Of a DNA stretch of 64,000 nucleotides, positions 25,118-33,941 are shown in pieces. Position numbers and translations under genes: made by a program. The stretch spans positions 42,516 to 106,515 of the forward strand of contig CADAQZ010000014.1 in the NCBI GenBank assembly GCA_902790175.1. The letters are read 5' to 3'. The notes under the pieces were generated by a model. It saw nothing but the letters and a program-made list of their open reading frames with translations, was not told where the DNA came from and did no database searches. This DNA comes from an uncultured Eubacteriales bacterium. GTDB taxonomy: Bacteria; Bacillota; Clostridia; Christensenellales; Aristaeellaceae. Position 1 is the first letter of the stretch. Every line of letters begins with the position of its first letter.

Positions 25118-25810
25118 ATGACAAAGACGAAGATCCTACTGGTGGACGACGATCCGAACATCCGCCAGCTGGTGAACCTGTACCTGGAGAAGGAGGGCTT
25201 CGAGGTCGAGATGGCCGACCGGGGCGACACGGCGCTGCAGCAGTTCAAGCAGTCGCCGCCGAACCTGATGCTGCTGGACGTGATGCTGCCGGGCATGGAC
25301 GGCTGGCAGGTGCTGCGCGAGGCGCGGAAGGTGTCGAACATCCCCATCATCATGCTCACGGCCAAGGACGAGACCTTCGACAAGGTGTTGGGGCTGGAGC
25401 TCGGCGCGGACGACTACATCGCCAAGCCCTTCGACATGAAGGAGCTCGTGGCCCGCATCAAGGCCGTCGCCCGGCGCTACCAGGCCCCGGAGGCCACCGA
25501 CGCCACGAAGGAACTGATCTTTCCGGGCCTGACCGTGAACATCAGCCAGTATTCGGTGACCTACATGGGCAAGGAACTGGAGATGCCGCCCAAGGAGCTG
25601 GAGCTTTTGAACTTCTTGGCCAGCCACCCGAACCAGGTGTTCACGCGCGAGCAGCTGCTGGAGCAGGTGTGGGGCTACGACTACTTCGGCGATTCCCGCA
25701 CCGTGGACGTGCACGTGAAGCGCCTTCGCGAGAAGCTGACCGAGGGCGAGAAGCTGGGCTGGCAGATCAAGACGGTCTGGGGCGTCGGCTACAAATTCGA
25801 GGTGAAATAG
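25118..25810 (+). CDS. OmpR-family response regulator
   Basis: A 230-residue two-domain regulator. The receiver has the acidic pair LLVDDDPNIRQL, the phospho-acceptor Asp near residue 52 (LLLDVMLPGMDGW), the Thr of IIMLTAKD and the Lys of IAKPFDM. The C-terminal winged helix includes NQVFTREQLLEQVWGYDY and SRTVDVHVKRLREKL. I start at 25118 because GAGGTG lies 8 bases upstream. The histidine kinase begins 3 bases after its stop and a HtrA gene follows, a CssRS-HtrA-like arrangement. Confidence 0.94.
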   Translation: MTKTKILLVDDDPNIRQLVNLYLEKEGFEVEMADRGDTALQQFKQSPPNLMLLDVMLPGMDGWQVLREARKVSNIPIIMLTAKDETFDKVLGLELGADDYIAKPFDMKELVARIKAVARRYQAPEATDATKELIFPGLTVNISQYSVTYMGKELEMPPKELELLNFLASHPNQVFTREQLLEQVWGYDYFGDSRTVDVHVKRLREKLTEGEKLGWQIKTVWGVGYKFEVK

Positions 25811-25813
25811 CCC

Positions 25814-27256
25814 ATGCGCAGGAGCCTGTTCTGGCGCACCTACAGCGTGCTGCTGGCGGCGCTATTGGTGACGATCTTCATCTTCACGGGCGTCATGTTC
25901 GCCGCCCGCCAGCAGGCGATGCAGGAGAGCTACGAGGCGGAGGTGCGCCGCCAGGCGCGCGAGGTGGCGGACTACATGGCCAACCTCTCCGCGCTCAGCT
26001 TTTTACAGAGCAACGCCACCATGCGCTCGGTGATCCGTGGAAAGCTCGGCGACATCTACAGCGCCTACAATGCCGACATCTGGATCGTCAGCTACGATTC
26101 CGGCACGGTGCAGTACGTGGACAAGAGCTGGAACACCACGCGCTTCATCGCTACCGACGCCGTGACCGAACAGCTCTCGCTGATCCAGCAGGGCAACGAC
26201 ATCCGCGTGGAGGGCCTGTTCCCGGACATGGAGGAGGGCGAGAAGATCGTCACCATCGGCGTGCCCTGGTACTACGGGGAGAACGAGGTGGTCGGCGCGG
26301 TGCTGCTGCACATCCCCAAGAAGTCACTCCGGGTGGGCCTGGGCAGCGTCATCCGGCAGGTATTGCCGCCCGCCGCGCTGGCGCTTCTCGTGGGCACGGT
26401 GCTGGCGTTCTTCCTGGCGCGCAGCCAGATCCGCCCGCTGAAGGAGATGTCGAGCGCCGTGCGCGAATTCTCCAAGGGCGACCTGACGCGCCGGGTGGAT
26501 GTGCACTGCGGCGGCGAGCTGGAGGAGTTGGCCGACTCCATCAACCGCATGGCGGGGGAACTGTCGCGGCTGGAGGACTCGCGCCGCAGCTTCGTGGCGA
26601 ACGTGTCGCACGAACTGCGCTCGCCGATCACCTGCATGCGCGGCTACGTGCAGGCCATGCAGGACGGCGTGATCGACGCGGCGGACATGCCGCGCTACTA
26701 CCAGATCGTGCTGGACGAGACGGACCGGCTCACGGGCCTGGTGAACGACCTGCTGGACCTGTCCCGGCTGGAGTCGGGCAAGTTCCCGCTGACGCTGGCG
26801 CCGTTTGACGCGAACGAGCTGGTGCGCCGGAACCTGATCAACTTCGAGCCGCGCATCGACGCAAAGAAAATCTCCGTTCAGGTGGAGCTGGCGGACGGGC
26901 CGCTGATGGTGATGGCCGACGCCAACCGCGTCAACCAGGTGGTGTCCAACATCATCGACAACGCCGTGAAGTTCATGGACGGCGAGGACAACCGCCTGAC
27001 GGTGCGCACCGCCCGCGAGGGCGCGAACGTGCGCTTCACCATCGCCAACAACGGGCCGCGGATCGCCGAGGCCGACCTGCCCTACATCTTCGAGCGCTTC
27101 TACAAGGCCGACAAGGCGCATACCTCCGGCCAGGGCACGGGCCTGGGCCTGTCCATCTGCCAGCGGATCATACAGCAGCACGGCTCGAAGATCACCGTCC
27201 GCTCCGACGACAGCGAGACCGCGTTCGAGTTCCTGCTGCCGGTCGCGGGGGAGTGA
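25814..27256 (+). CDS. Membrane sensor histidine kinase
   Basis: A 480-residue kinase. TM1 is near residues 9-31 (VLLAALLVTIFIFTGVMF), an extracytoplasmic domain of about 150 residues follows, TM2 is near 176-198 and then a HAMP linker (RSQIRPLKEMSSAVREFSKG). The phosphorylated His is in NVSHELRSPITCMRGYVQ. The catalytic domain has N box NVVSNIIDNAVKFM-like residues, F box FERFYKAD and G box GQGTGLGLSICQRI. Paired with the preceding response regulator. The periplasmic domain shows no PAS-like motif I recognise, so the signal is unknown. Confidence 0.94.
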   Translation: MRRSLFWRTYSVLLAALLVTIFIFTGVMFAARQQAMQESYEAEVRRQAREVADYMANLSALSFLQSNATMRSVIRGKLGDIYSAYNADIWIVSYDSGTVQYVDKSWNTTRFIATDAVTEQLSLIQQGNDIRVEGLFPDMEEGEKIVTIGVPWYYGENEVVGAVLLHIPKKSLRVGLGSVIRQVLPPAALALLVGTVLAFFLARSQIRPLKEMSSAVREFSKGDLTRRVDVHCGGELEELADSINRMAGELSRLEDSRRSFVANVSHELRSPITCMRGYVQAMQDGVIDAADMPRYYQIVLDETDRLTGLVNDLLDLSRLESGKFPLTLAPFDANELVRRNLINFEPRIDAKKISVQVELADGPLMVMADANRVNQVVSNIIDNAVKFMDGEDNRLTVRTAREGANVRFTIANNGPRIAEADLPYIFERFYKADKAHTSGQGTGLGLSICQRIIQQHGSKITVRSDDSETAFEFLLPVAGE

Positions 27257-27347
27257 GGAGTTGGGAGTTAGGAGTGAGGAGTTATAGATTGTCGCTCCCG
27301 CGCGGTAGCCGCTATCCCTACTCCCTACTCCCTAATCCCTACTCCAT
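27257..27347. repeat. GGAGTTA heptad repeat, inverted arms
   Basis: GGAGTTGGGAGTTAGGAGTG (27257-27287) faces CCCTACTCCCTACTCCCTAA (27314-27346) over a short spacer. The only candidate terminator after the kinase gene. Confidence 0.7.
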
Positions 27348-27371
27348 AATATTAAGTTGTCATTACGCCGA

Positions 27372-27400
27372 TTGGCAAACCGCCGTGAAAGGTTTATAAT
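27372..27400 (+). promoter_or_regulatory. htrA promoter
   Basis: TTGGCA (27372-27377) and TATAAT (27395-27400), 17-base spacer. A lone GTGAA, complementary to the TTCAC of the 25055 operator, lies in the spacer, too little to claim a binding site. Confidence 0.75.
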
Positions 27401-27447
27401 AAGGGGTAATTGAGCGATCATTACCGACGAAAGCGAGGATGACCCAT

Positions 27448-28662
27448 ATGAAGTATATGAACGCCATGGCGCGCCTGTTGGCCCTGCTGCTGGCCGCGCT
27501 GATGCTCACGGGCATGCTGGCCCTGGCCGAGCCCGCCGAGACGGAAGCCCCCGAGGCCGAGGCCGTGGAAGCCGTCGAGGGCGAGGCCGAGGAACCCACC
27601 GAGGAAGAGGAACCCGCCGAGACCGAAGCGCCCGCCGAGGCGGAGGACAACTCCTACGGGCTGATCTACTCGGCCAACAACCCGATCCCCGACATCGCCG
27701 AGCGCGTGCGGCCCGCCATCGTGCAGGTCGTCACGAAGGTGGAGAGCTGGGACGCCGACACCCGCACCGCGGACGTGTACGACGCCGGCTCCGGCTCGGC
27801 CTGCTACATCCGCCCGCTGGAAAACGGCGAGGGCGGCTACCTGCTGACCAACTACCACGTCATCCAGGACACCGACGTCTACACGGCCGAGTGGCTGGAC
27901 GGCACCGTGAGCGATCTGGAGCTGGTGGGCTACGACGACGGCAGCGACATCGCGATCCTGAAGTTCGAGGGGCCCGTCCCCGGCGACGCCGAGCCCATCC
28001 CGCTGGGCGACTCCGAGGCGCTGCGCATCGGCGAGCTGGCGATCATCATCGGCAACCCCGGCATCGACGACGTGATGTTCGGCAGCGTCAGCGCCGGCAT
28101 CATCTCCGGCCTGGAGCGCGCCGACCCCGGCCTGGGCAACTTCTCCCACCACATCACCACGATCCAGATCGACGCGGCGCTCACCGCTGGCTACTCCGGC
28201 GGCGCGCTGCTGAACGCGAAGGGCGAGATGGTGGGCATTCCGGTGATCTACACGCTGGGCGAGGGCATGAACTTCTGCATCCCGATCAGCGCGGTGAAGG
28301 GCTTTATCGACCAGATCATCGACAGCGGCAACGTGGTGCGCCCGCGCATGGGCGTCACGGTCGTCACCATTGACGGCCCGGACGAGGCCATGCGGCGCTT
28401 CCCGCCCATCGGCGCGCAGGTGTACTCCGTGGAGAAGGGCACCCCGGCGGACAAGGCCGGCCTGCAGGAGAAGGACGTCATCACCGAGGCCAACGGCATC
28501 CGCGTGAAGTCCAGCCGCGACCTGGTGGACGCCGTGGACCAGTGCGGCGAGGGCGAGCCGATGAAGCTGGTCGTGTATCGCTACGAGTACGACGACGACG
28601 GCAACATCAAGGGCGGCTATGAAGTGCTGAACCTGGAGCTGGAGTTGGAGATCATCGATTGA
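27448..28662 (+). CDS. Secreted HtrA/DegP-like serine protease with PDZ domain
   Basis: The start at 27448 gives 404 residues. A signal peptide (LLALLLAALMLTGMLALA) is followed by a low-complexity acidic Glu/Pro/Ala linker to about residue 65, then a trypsin-like domain with catalytic His in LLTNYHVI, Asp in DDGSDIAIL and Ser in TAGYSGGALLN (GYSGG replaces the usual GNSGG). The C-terminal PDZ domain starts around VRPRMGVTVV and includes GTPADKAGLQEKDVI. Typical of extracytoplasmic quality-control proteases. It follows a two-component pair but has its own promoter; regulation by that pair is inference. Confidence 0.9.
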   Translation: MKYMNAMARLLALLLAALMLTGMLALAEPAETEAPEAEAVEAVEGEAEEPTEEEEPAETEAPAEAEDNSYGLIYSANNPIPDIAERVRPAIVQVVTKVESWDADTRTADVYDAGSGSACYIRPLENGEGGYLLTNYHVIQDTDVYTAEWLDGTVSDLELVGYDDGSDIAILKFEGPVPGDAEPIPLGDSEALRIGELAIIIGNPGIDDVMFGSVSAGIISGLERADPGLGNFSHHITTIQIDAALTAGYSGGALLNAKGEMVGIPVIYTLGEGMNFCIPISAVKGFIDQIIDSGNVVRPRMGVTVVTIDGPDEAMRRFPPIGAQVYSVEKGTPADKAGLQEKDVITEANGIRVKSSRDLVDAVDQCGEGEPMKLVVYRYEYDDDGNIKGGYEVLNLELELEIID

Positions 28663-28668
28663 CAGAGG

Positions 28669-28696
28669 GGCGCGGCCGCCTGCGGGCGGCCGCGCC
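28669..28696 (+). other. Pure GC hairpin between htrA and ilvB
   Basis: GGCGCGGCCGCC and GGCGGCCGCGCC pair perfectly over TGCG. No T-run follows, so it is either a weak terminator or a structured leader for ilvB. I see no T-box or leader peptide here. Confidence 0.6.
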
Positions 28697-28727
28697 GTTG
28701 AAACGATTGGGAAGGGGAGAGGGCGCT

Positions 28728-30431
28728 ATGCAGATGACCGGCGCGCAGATCCTGATGGAGTGCCTGGTGGAGCAGCGGGTGGACACCGTGTTCGGCTTCC
28801 CGGGCGGCACCATACTGAACGTGTACGACGCCCTTTTGGACTACCCGGGCATCCGCCACATCCTCACCGCGCACGAGCAGGGGGCCTGCCACGCGGCGGA
28901 CGGCTACGCCCGATCCACCGGGCGCGTGGGCGTCTGCTTTGCCACGTCCGGCCCCGGGGCCACGAACCTGGTCACCGGTATCGCCACCGCCTACATGGAC
29001 TCCTCGCCCGTGGTGTGCATCACCTGCAACGTGGACCTGCCCCTGCTGGGCAAGGACTCCTTCCAGGAGGTGGACATCACCGGCGTCACGATGCCCATCA
29101 CCAAGTGCAACTACCTGGTCCGCGACGTCAACGACCTGGCCGACACCGTGCGCGAGGCCTTCGCCATCGCCCGCAGCGGCCGGCCCGGCCCGGTGCTGAT
29201 CGACATCCCCCGGAACGTGACGCTGGAGAAGACGGAATACGAGCCCCTCACGCGCGCCCAGCACGGCGTGTCCGGCAAGCTGGGCCGCCTGATGAAGCGC
29301 TCCAGCCAGGATTTCAAGGCCCCCGAGCCGGACTACCGCGACATCGACATCCTCATAGGCATGATCCGCGCCAGCGAAAAGCCGCTGCTCATCTGCGGCG
29401 GCGGCGTGGTGCGCGCCCGCGCGGACTGGGAGTTCGAGGAGTTCGCCAACCGCATCGACGCACCCGTGGGCATGACCGTGATGGGCGCGGGCGGCTTCCG
29501 CGGGCTGAACAAGCTGTGCATGGGCCTGGTGGGCATGCACGGCAGCCAGGCCAGCAACATGGCCGTGGACGCCTGCGATTTGCTGATTGCCGTGGGCTGC
29601 CGCTTCTCCGACCGCGTGGCGCTGAACCCCGCGGGCTTTGCGCGCAACGCGAAGATCGTGCAGATCGACATCGACCGCAGCGAGATCGACAAGAACGTGC
29701 TGACGGCGCACCACATCATCGGCGACGCCCGGCGGGTGCTGCAGCTCTTGAACGAGCGCATGGAGCAGCTGGACCACGCGGCCTGGAAGGACTATGTGTT
29801 CTCGTTCAAGACCGAGACCGAATACGACGAGGCGGACGACCGGCTGACGCCCAGCCAGATCCTGGACGCCATCGCCCGCATCGCGCCACGCGACGCCGTG
29901 TTCGCCACCGACGTCGGCCAGCACCAGATGTGGGCCATCCAGCATTTGCACTTCGAGTACTCCGGCCAGCTGGTCACGTCCGGCGGCTTCGGCACGATGG
30001 GCTTCGGCCTCGGCGCGGCCATCGGCGCGCAGGTCGGCAACCCGGACAAGGTGGTCATCCATATCACCGGCGACGGCAGCTTCCGGATGAACCTGAACGA
30101 GCTTTCGACGGTGGAGCACTACGACCTGCCCATCGTCACGGTGCTGTTCAACAACGGCGCGCTGGGCATGGTGCGCCAGTGGCAGACGCTGACCTGCAAT
30201 GGCCGCTACTCCCAGACCACGCTGGACCGCGGGCCGGACTTCGTGAAGCTGGCCGAGGCCTACGGCCTGGCGGGCCGGCGCGTGACCCACGTGGACCAGC
30301 TGGAGGTGGCGCTCAAAGACGCCATCGCCAGCGGCAGGGGCATGGTCATCGACTGCGCCATCGCCACGGACGAGATGGTGCGCCCGATGGTGTCCGGCGG
30401 CGGCAACATCACCGAGTTCGTGGTGGACTGA
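28728..30431 (+). CDS. ilvB: Acetolactate synthase, large catalytic subunit
   Basis: A ThDP enzyme making acetolactate or acetohydroxybutyrate for valine, leucine and isoleucine synthesis. The 567-residue protein has FGFPGGTILNVYDALL, the catalytic Glu in HILTAHEQGACHAADGYAR, the FAD-region GLVGMHGSQASNMAV, and the ThDP motif HITGDGSFRMNLNELSTV followed by LFNN. Start ATG 28728 with GGGGAGAGGG upstream; the longer open frame covers the GC hairpin. The regulatory subunit gene ilvN follows after 15 bases. No ilvC or leuA in the window. Confidence 0.95.
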   Translation: MQMTGAQILMECLVEQRVDTVFGFPGGTILNVYDALLDYPGIRHILTAHEQGACHAADGYARSTGRVGVCFATSGPGATNLVTGIATAYMDSSPVVCITCNVDLPLLGKDSFQEVDITGVTMPITKCNYLVRDVNDLADTVREAFAIARSGRPGPVLIDIPRNVTLEKTEYEPLTRAQHGVSGKLGRLMKRSSQDFKAPEPDYRDIDILIGMIRASEKPLLICGGGVVRARADWEFEEFANRIDAPVGMTVMGAGGFRGLNKLCMGLVGMHGSQASNMAVDACDLLIAVGCRFSDRVALNPAGFARNAKIVQIDIDRSEIDKNVLTAHHIIGDARRVLQLLNERMEQLDHAAWKDYVFSFKTETEYDEADDRLTPSQILDAIARIAPRDAVFATDVGQHQMWAIQHLHFEYSGQLVTSGGFGTMGFGLGAAIGAQVGNPDKVVIHITGDGSFRMNLNELSTVEHYDLPIVTVLFNNGALGMVRQWQTLTCNGRYSQTTLDRGPDFVKLAEAYGLAGRRVTHVDQLEVALKDAIASGRGMVIDCAIATDEMVRPMVSGGGNITEFVVD

Positions 30432-30446
30432 GAGGGGGCGGCGGCG

Positions 30447-30998
30447 ATGAACGAAATCAAGAGGCATACGCTGGCGGTGCTGGTGGACAACGAGGCGGGC
30501 GTGCTGAGCCGCGTCGCGCGGCTGTTCTCCGGCAAGGGCTACAACATCGACTCCCTGGCCGTGGGTACCACGAACGACCCCGCCGTGTCCCGCATCACCA
30601 TCGAGGTGTTGACCGACGAGCGCCAGGCGCGGCTGATCTGCATGCAGCTGCGCAAGCTGATCTGCGTCCACTCCGTCAAGCGCCTGGCCGCGGAGCGCGC
30701 CATCCGGCGCGAGCTGGTGCTGATCAAGGTGTCCGCCCCCACGCACGAGATCCGCAACGAGATCATACAGATCGCCAACATCTTCCGCGCCTCGATCATT
30801 GACGTGGCCACCGAATCGCTGACCATCGCGCTGATCGGCGACGACAGCAAGGCGGAGGCGATCCAGAAGCTGCTCAACGAGTTCGGCATACTGGAGCTGG
30901 TGCGCACGGGCATGGTGGCGTTGGAGCGCGGCCAGTATACGATCGACGAGCAGACCAAGGAGAAGGGCGAGTTCGACTACGGCAAGAATGTGCTGTAG
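30447..30998 (+). CDS. ilvN: Acetolactate synthase, small regulatory subunit
   Basis: A 183-residue subunit that gives valine feedback control and stimulates IlvB. It begins with the ACT domain HTLAVLVDNEAGVLSRVARL, including the GYNIDSLAVG strand, and continues with the C-terminal domain RELVLIKVSAPTHEIRNEI and IDVATESLTIALIGD. Normal length. RBS GAGGGGGCGG. Forms an operon with ilvB. Followed by an interspersed two-hairpin repeat. Confidence 0.95.
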   Translation: MNEIKRHTLAVLVDNEAGVLSRVARLFSGKGYNIDSLAVGTTNDPAVSRITIEVLTDERQARLICMQLRKLICVHSVKRLAAERAIRRELVLIKVSAPTHEIRNEIIQIANIFRASIIDVATESLTIALIGDDSKAEAIQKLLNEFGILELVRTGMVALERGQYTIDEQTKEKGEFDYGKNVL

Positions 30999-31008
30999 CG
31001 TTCTTCCA

Positions 31009-31064
31009 AGCCTTTCCCTTCAGGGGAAGGTGCCCCACAGGGGGCGGAAGAGGTTGTTCTCTTT
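31009..31064 (+). repeat. Two-hairpin interspersed repeat between ilvN and the NYN gene
   Basis: CCTTTCCCTT/AGGGGAAGG then TGCCCCAC/GGGGGCG arms and a GGAAGAGG tail. Same family as the in-frame copy at 20597-20660. Confidence 0.8.
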
Positions 31065-31109
31065 CCAACCGCCCGCCCTGCTAATCACCTGCAACAGAAA
31101 GGAATCAAC

Positions 31110-32014
31110 ATGGGTAAATCCAATTTTGCCGTATTTGTGGACCTGGAAAACGTCGGCGCGAAGGAATCGCTGCTGCTTTCCATCATCGAAAAGGTCAAGA
31201 TCCGCGGGTCGCGGTGGTGCCGTCGCTGCGCTGGGGCAAGGTGCAGAAGAACAACCTGGACATCCAGCTGGTGATCGACGCCATGGAGGTGGCCTACACC
31301 AACCCGTTGATCGACAGCTTCTGCATCGTGTCCGGCGACAGCGACTACACGCCGCTGGTCGGGCGGCTCAAGAGCATGGGCAAGCACGTGCTGGGCATCT
31401 CGCGCTCCGAGGCGGCCAGCAGCATATTCGTCAACGCTTGCAACGAGTTCGTGTTCCTCGAATCCGTCGCCAAGCGCCAGCCGAAGAAGAACAAGAAGGA
31501 GGAGCGCACGCCGCTGGACGGCGACATCAACGAGCTGGTCAGCCAGGTGGAGACCATCGTGGGCGACCAGGACGAGGAGCAGATGTACGCCAGCGAGATG
31601 AAGAACACGCTGCTGCGCCTGCGGCCGGACTTCTCCGAAAAGAGCTACGGCTGCGCCACGTTCGGAAAGCTGGTGGAGCAGATCACGAAGCGCTCGGACA
31701 AGCTGATCAGCTGGACGGAGAACTCCGCGCTGGTGATCGGCCTGGAGGCCGAGGCCGAGGACAAGGAGCCGAAGCTGGACAAGAACAACTGGCTGCCGGC
31801 GTTCAGCCAGGCGCTGGAGCACTTCAAGGACGAGGGCTTCGACCGCGTGAACCCGTCCATCCTGAAGGCCACGATCCAGGCCGACTACCCGAGCTTCGCA
31901 GAGAAGGACATCGGCTTCAAGCGCTTCAGCGACGTGATGAAGGCGCTGGAGAAGCAGGGCCTGCTCGTGATCGAGATGGACGACGCGCACACGATGCTGC
32001 TGCGGATATGCTGA
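31110..32014 (+). pseudogene. NYN-domain (LabA/DUF88-like) protein gene broken by a deletion and frameshift
   Basis: NYN proteins are PIN-like predicted RNases. The 5' end at 31110 (RBS AAAGGAATC) reads MGKSNFAVFVDLENVGAKES and KVKIRG, the first strand with its catalytic Asp, then loses frame near 31205-31210. The rest resumes in a different frame as VAVVPSLRWGKVQKNNLDIQ, SFCIVSGDSDYTPLVGRLKS and a C-terminal OST-HTH/LOTUS-like pair. Compared with what I know of the family, about 30 residues between KIRG and VVPSL are missing, so the lesion is a deletion that also shifts the frame. The downstream part is intact to 32014 and could be made from GTG 31214. An assembly error is possible. Confidence 0.8.
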
Positions 32015-32033
32015 TTTTGATGGAGGGCTGCAT

Positions 32034-33788
32034 ATGACCTGGGATTTGACGAAACTCTACGCCTCCTTTGACGATCCGGCATTCCTTTCGGACGTGGAGG
32101 AGCTGAAAACCCTGGCGGACGCGGCGGTTGAGCGCGCGCGGGCCATGGATGTGACCGTGCCCGCGCTGGAGGACGCGATCCAAACCGCGGACCGGCTGGC
32201 GACGCTGGCCACCAAGACCATGTCGTTCGCGCAGCTGACGCTGGCGGCGGACGCGAACTGCGAACCGGCTATGGCGGCCTACGCGCGGCTTCTGCCGGTG
32301 ATGAACCGGCTGGAGGAGACGACGAGCGCGCTGAGCGCGAAGCTGGGCGGCTGCGAGGACCTCGACGCGCTGATCGCGCAGAGCGACCTGCTCACACAGC
32401 ACGCCTTCCTGCTTCGCAAGTGGAAGCGCAGCGCCGCGCACGTGATCGACCCGGCGCTGGAGCCCACGGTGCTGAAGATGCAGATGACCGGCGGCTCGGC
32501 CTGGGAGCAGCTGCGCGATCAGCTGGACGGCAACCACATGGTGGAGATCGAGCTGGACGGCGAGAAAAAGCCGCTGCCGCTGTCGGCGGTGCGCGGCATG
32601 GCCAACAGCCCCGACGCCGAGGTTCGCCGCAAGGCCTACGAGGCGGAGCTGGCGGCCTATCCGAAGATGGAGATCCCGATGGCGGCCTGCCTGAACGGCA
32701 TCAAGGGCGAGGCGCGCACGCTGTGCGAGCTCAGGCACTTCGATTCCGTGCTGGACATGGCGCTGGATTCGGCCAACATGGACCGCGCGACGCTGGACGC
32801 GCTGCTTCAGGCCATGGAGGAGAGCCTGCCCATGTTCCGCCGCTACTTCAAATTGAAGGCGCGGATGCTGGGCTACGAGGGCGGCCTCAGGTTCTACGAC
32901 CTGTTCGCCCCGGTGGGCAAGCAGCGCGGCGACTATACGCCCGAGGACGCGCGGGCGCTGCTGGTGAAGGAGCTCGGCGCTTTCAGCCCGCGCATGGCGA
33001 AGATGATCGGCCGCGCCTTCGACGAGCGCTGGATCGACATGTATCCCCGCGAGGGCAAGGGCGGCGGCGCGTTCTGCAGCGGCGTGCACCCGCTGGGCAT
33101 GAGCTATGTGCTGACGAACTTCGAGGGCAGCTACGGCTCCGTCAGCACGCTGGCGCACGAGCTGGGCCACGCCTACCACAACGAGTGCATGCGCGACGTG
33201 CCCATCCTGATGGCGGACTATCCGATGCCGCTGGCGGAGACGGCCTCGATCTTCAACGAGACGCTGCTGGCACAGCGGATGCTGGCGGGCGCCGACCGCG
33301 AGGAGAAGATCGCGATGCTGGAGCAGCAGCTGTCCGACGGCGCGCAGGTGATCGTGGACATCCTCAGCCGCTTCCTGTTCGAGAAGGAGGTCGTGGAGCG
33401 CCGCGCCGACACCACGCTCAGCCCGCGCGAGCTGTGCCGGATCATGCTGGACGCGCAGGAAAAGACCTACGGCGACGGGCTGGCGGCGGACTGCCGGCAT
33501 GCGTACATGTGGGCCTGCAAGTGCCACTACTACTACACCGGCGTGCATTTTTACAACTTCCCCTACGCCTTCGGCCAGCTGTTCGCGCTGGGCGTCTACG
33601 CGCTGTATGAAAAGCGCGGCGCGGCCTTCCTGCCGGACTACGAGAAGCTGCTGCGCATGGCGGGCAGCGGGGACGTGCGCGAGGTGGCCGCGAGCGTCGG
33701 CATCGACGTGGCGGACGTGAACTTCTGGCGCACCAGCCTCGGCGTGTTCGCCGGGATGCTGGAGGAGTTGGAAGAATTGGTTAAGTAA
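32034..33788 (+). CDS. pepF: M3-family oligoendopeptidase F
   Basis: A cytoplasmic zinc metallopeptidase that degrades oligopeptides; 584 residues, the usual length. The N-terminal helical domain begins WDLTKLYASFDDPAF. The zinc site is LAHELGHAYHNE (about residues 375-386), with the third ligand Glu in PLAETASIFNE. Late motifs include YYYTGVHFYNFPYAFGQLF, conserved in PepF. RBS GGAGGG precedes the ATG, 19 bases after the NYN gene. A strong terminator begins at the stop codon. Confidence 0.94.
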   Translation: MTWDLTKLYASFDDPAFLSDVEELKTLADAAVERARAMDVTVPALEDAIQTADRLATLATKTMSFAQLTLAADANCEPAMAAYARLLPVMNRLEETTSALSAKLGGCEDLDALIAQSDLLTQHAFLLRKWKRSAAHVIDPALEPTVLKMQMTGGSAWEQLRDQLDGNHMVEIELDGEKKPLPLSAVRGMANSPDAEVRRKAYEAELAAYPKMEIPMAACLNGIKGEARTLCELRHFDSVLDMALDSANMDRATLDALLQAMEESLPMFRRYFKLKARMLGYEGGLRFYDLFAPVGKQRGDYTPEDARALLVKELGAFSPRMAKMIGRAFDERWIDMYPREGKGGGAFCSGVHPLGMSYVLTNFEGSYGSVSTLAHELGHAYHNECMRDVPILMADYPMPLAETASIFNETLLAQRMLAGADREEKIAMLEQQLSDGAQVIVDILSRFLFEKEVVERRADTTLSPRELCRIMLDAQEKTYGDGLAADCRHAYMWACKCHYYYTGVHFYNFPYAFGQLFALGVYALYEKRGAAFLPDYEKLLRMAGSGDVREVAASVGIDVADVNFWRTSLGVFAGMLEELEELVK

Positions 33789-33828
33789 AAAAACACAACC
33801 ACCGGCTTTGCCGGTGGTTGTGTTTTTT
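33788..33828 (+). terminator. Strong intrinsic terminator after pepF
   Basis: The AAAAAACACAACCACCGGC arm pairs with its complement over a TTT loop and ends in TTTTTT. The first base is the last base of the pepF stop codon. Confidence 0.93.
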
Positions 33829-33841
33829 ATGTCACAGCATA

Positions 33842-33871
33842 TTGACCGGGACATACAAAATCGGTTATAAT
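33842..33871 (+). promoter_or_regulatory. Promoter of the binding-protein/sensor operon
   Basis: TTGACC (33842-33847) and TATAAT (33866-33871) with an 18-base spacer. The leader of about 65 bases contains a CCCATC/GATGGG stem (33892-33916) and a GGCC-rich second stem before GGGGGG. It does not match either c-di-GMP riboswitch class by eye. Confidence 0.75.
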
Positions 33872-33941
33872 ATATCGTAGAATTACCATACCCATCCAGC
33901 GTCCGCTGCGATGGGCCGCCCGACGGGCCGGGGGGTAGCAT

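Noticed and set aside
31110-31220. Programmed ribosomal frameshift in the NYN gene
   Set aside because: No slippery heptamer is present, and conserved residues between the two frames are missing, so a deletion explains the break better.
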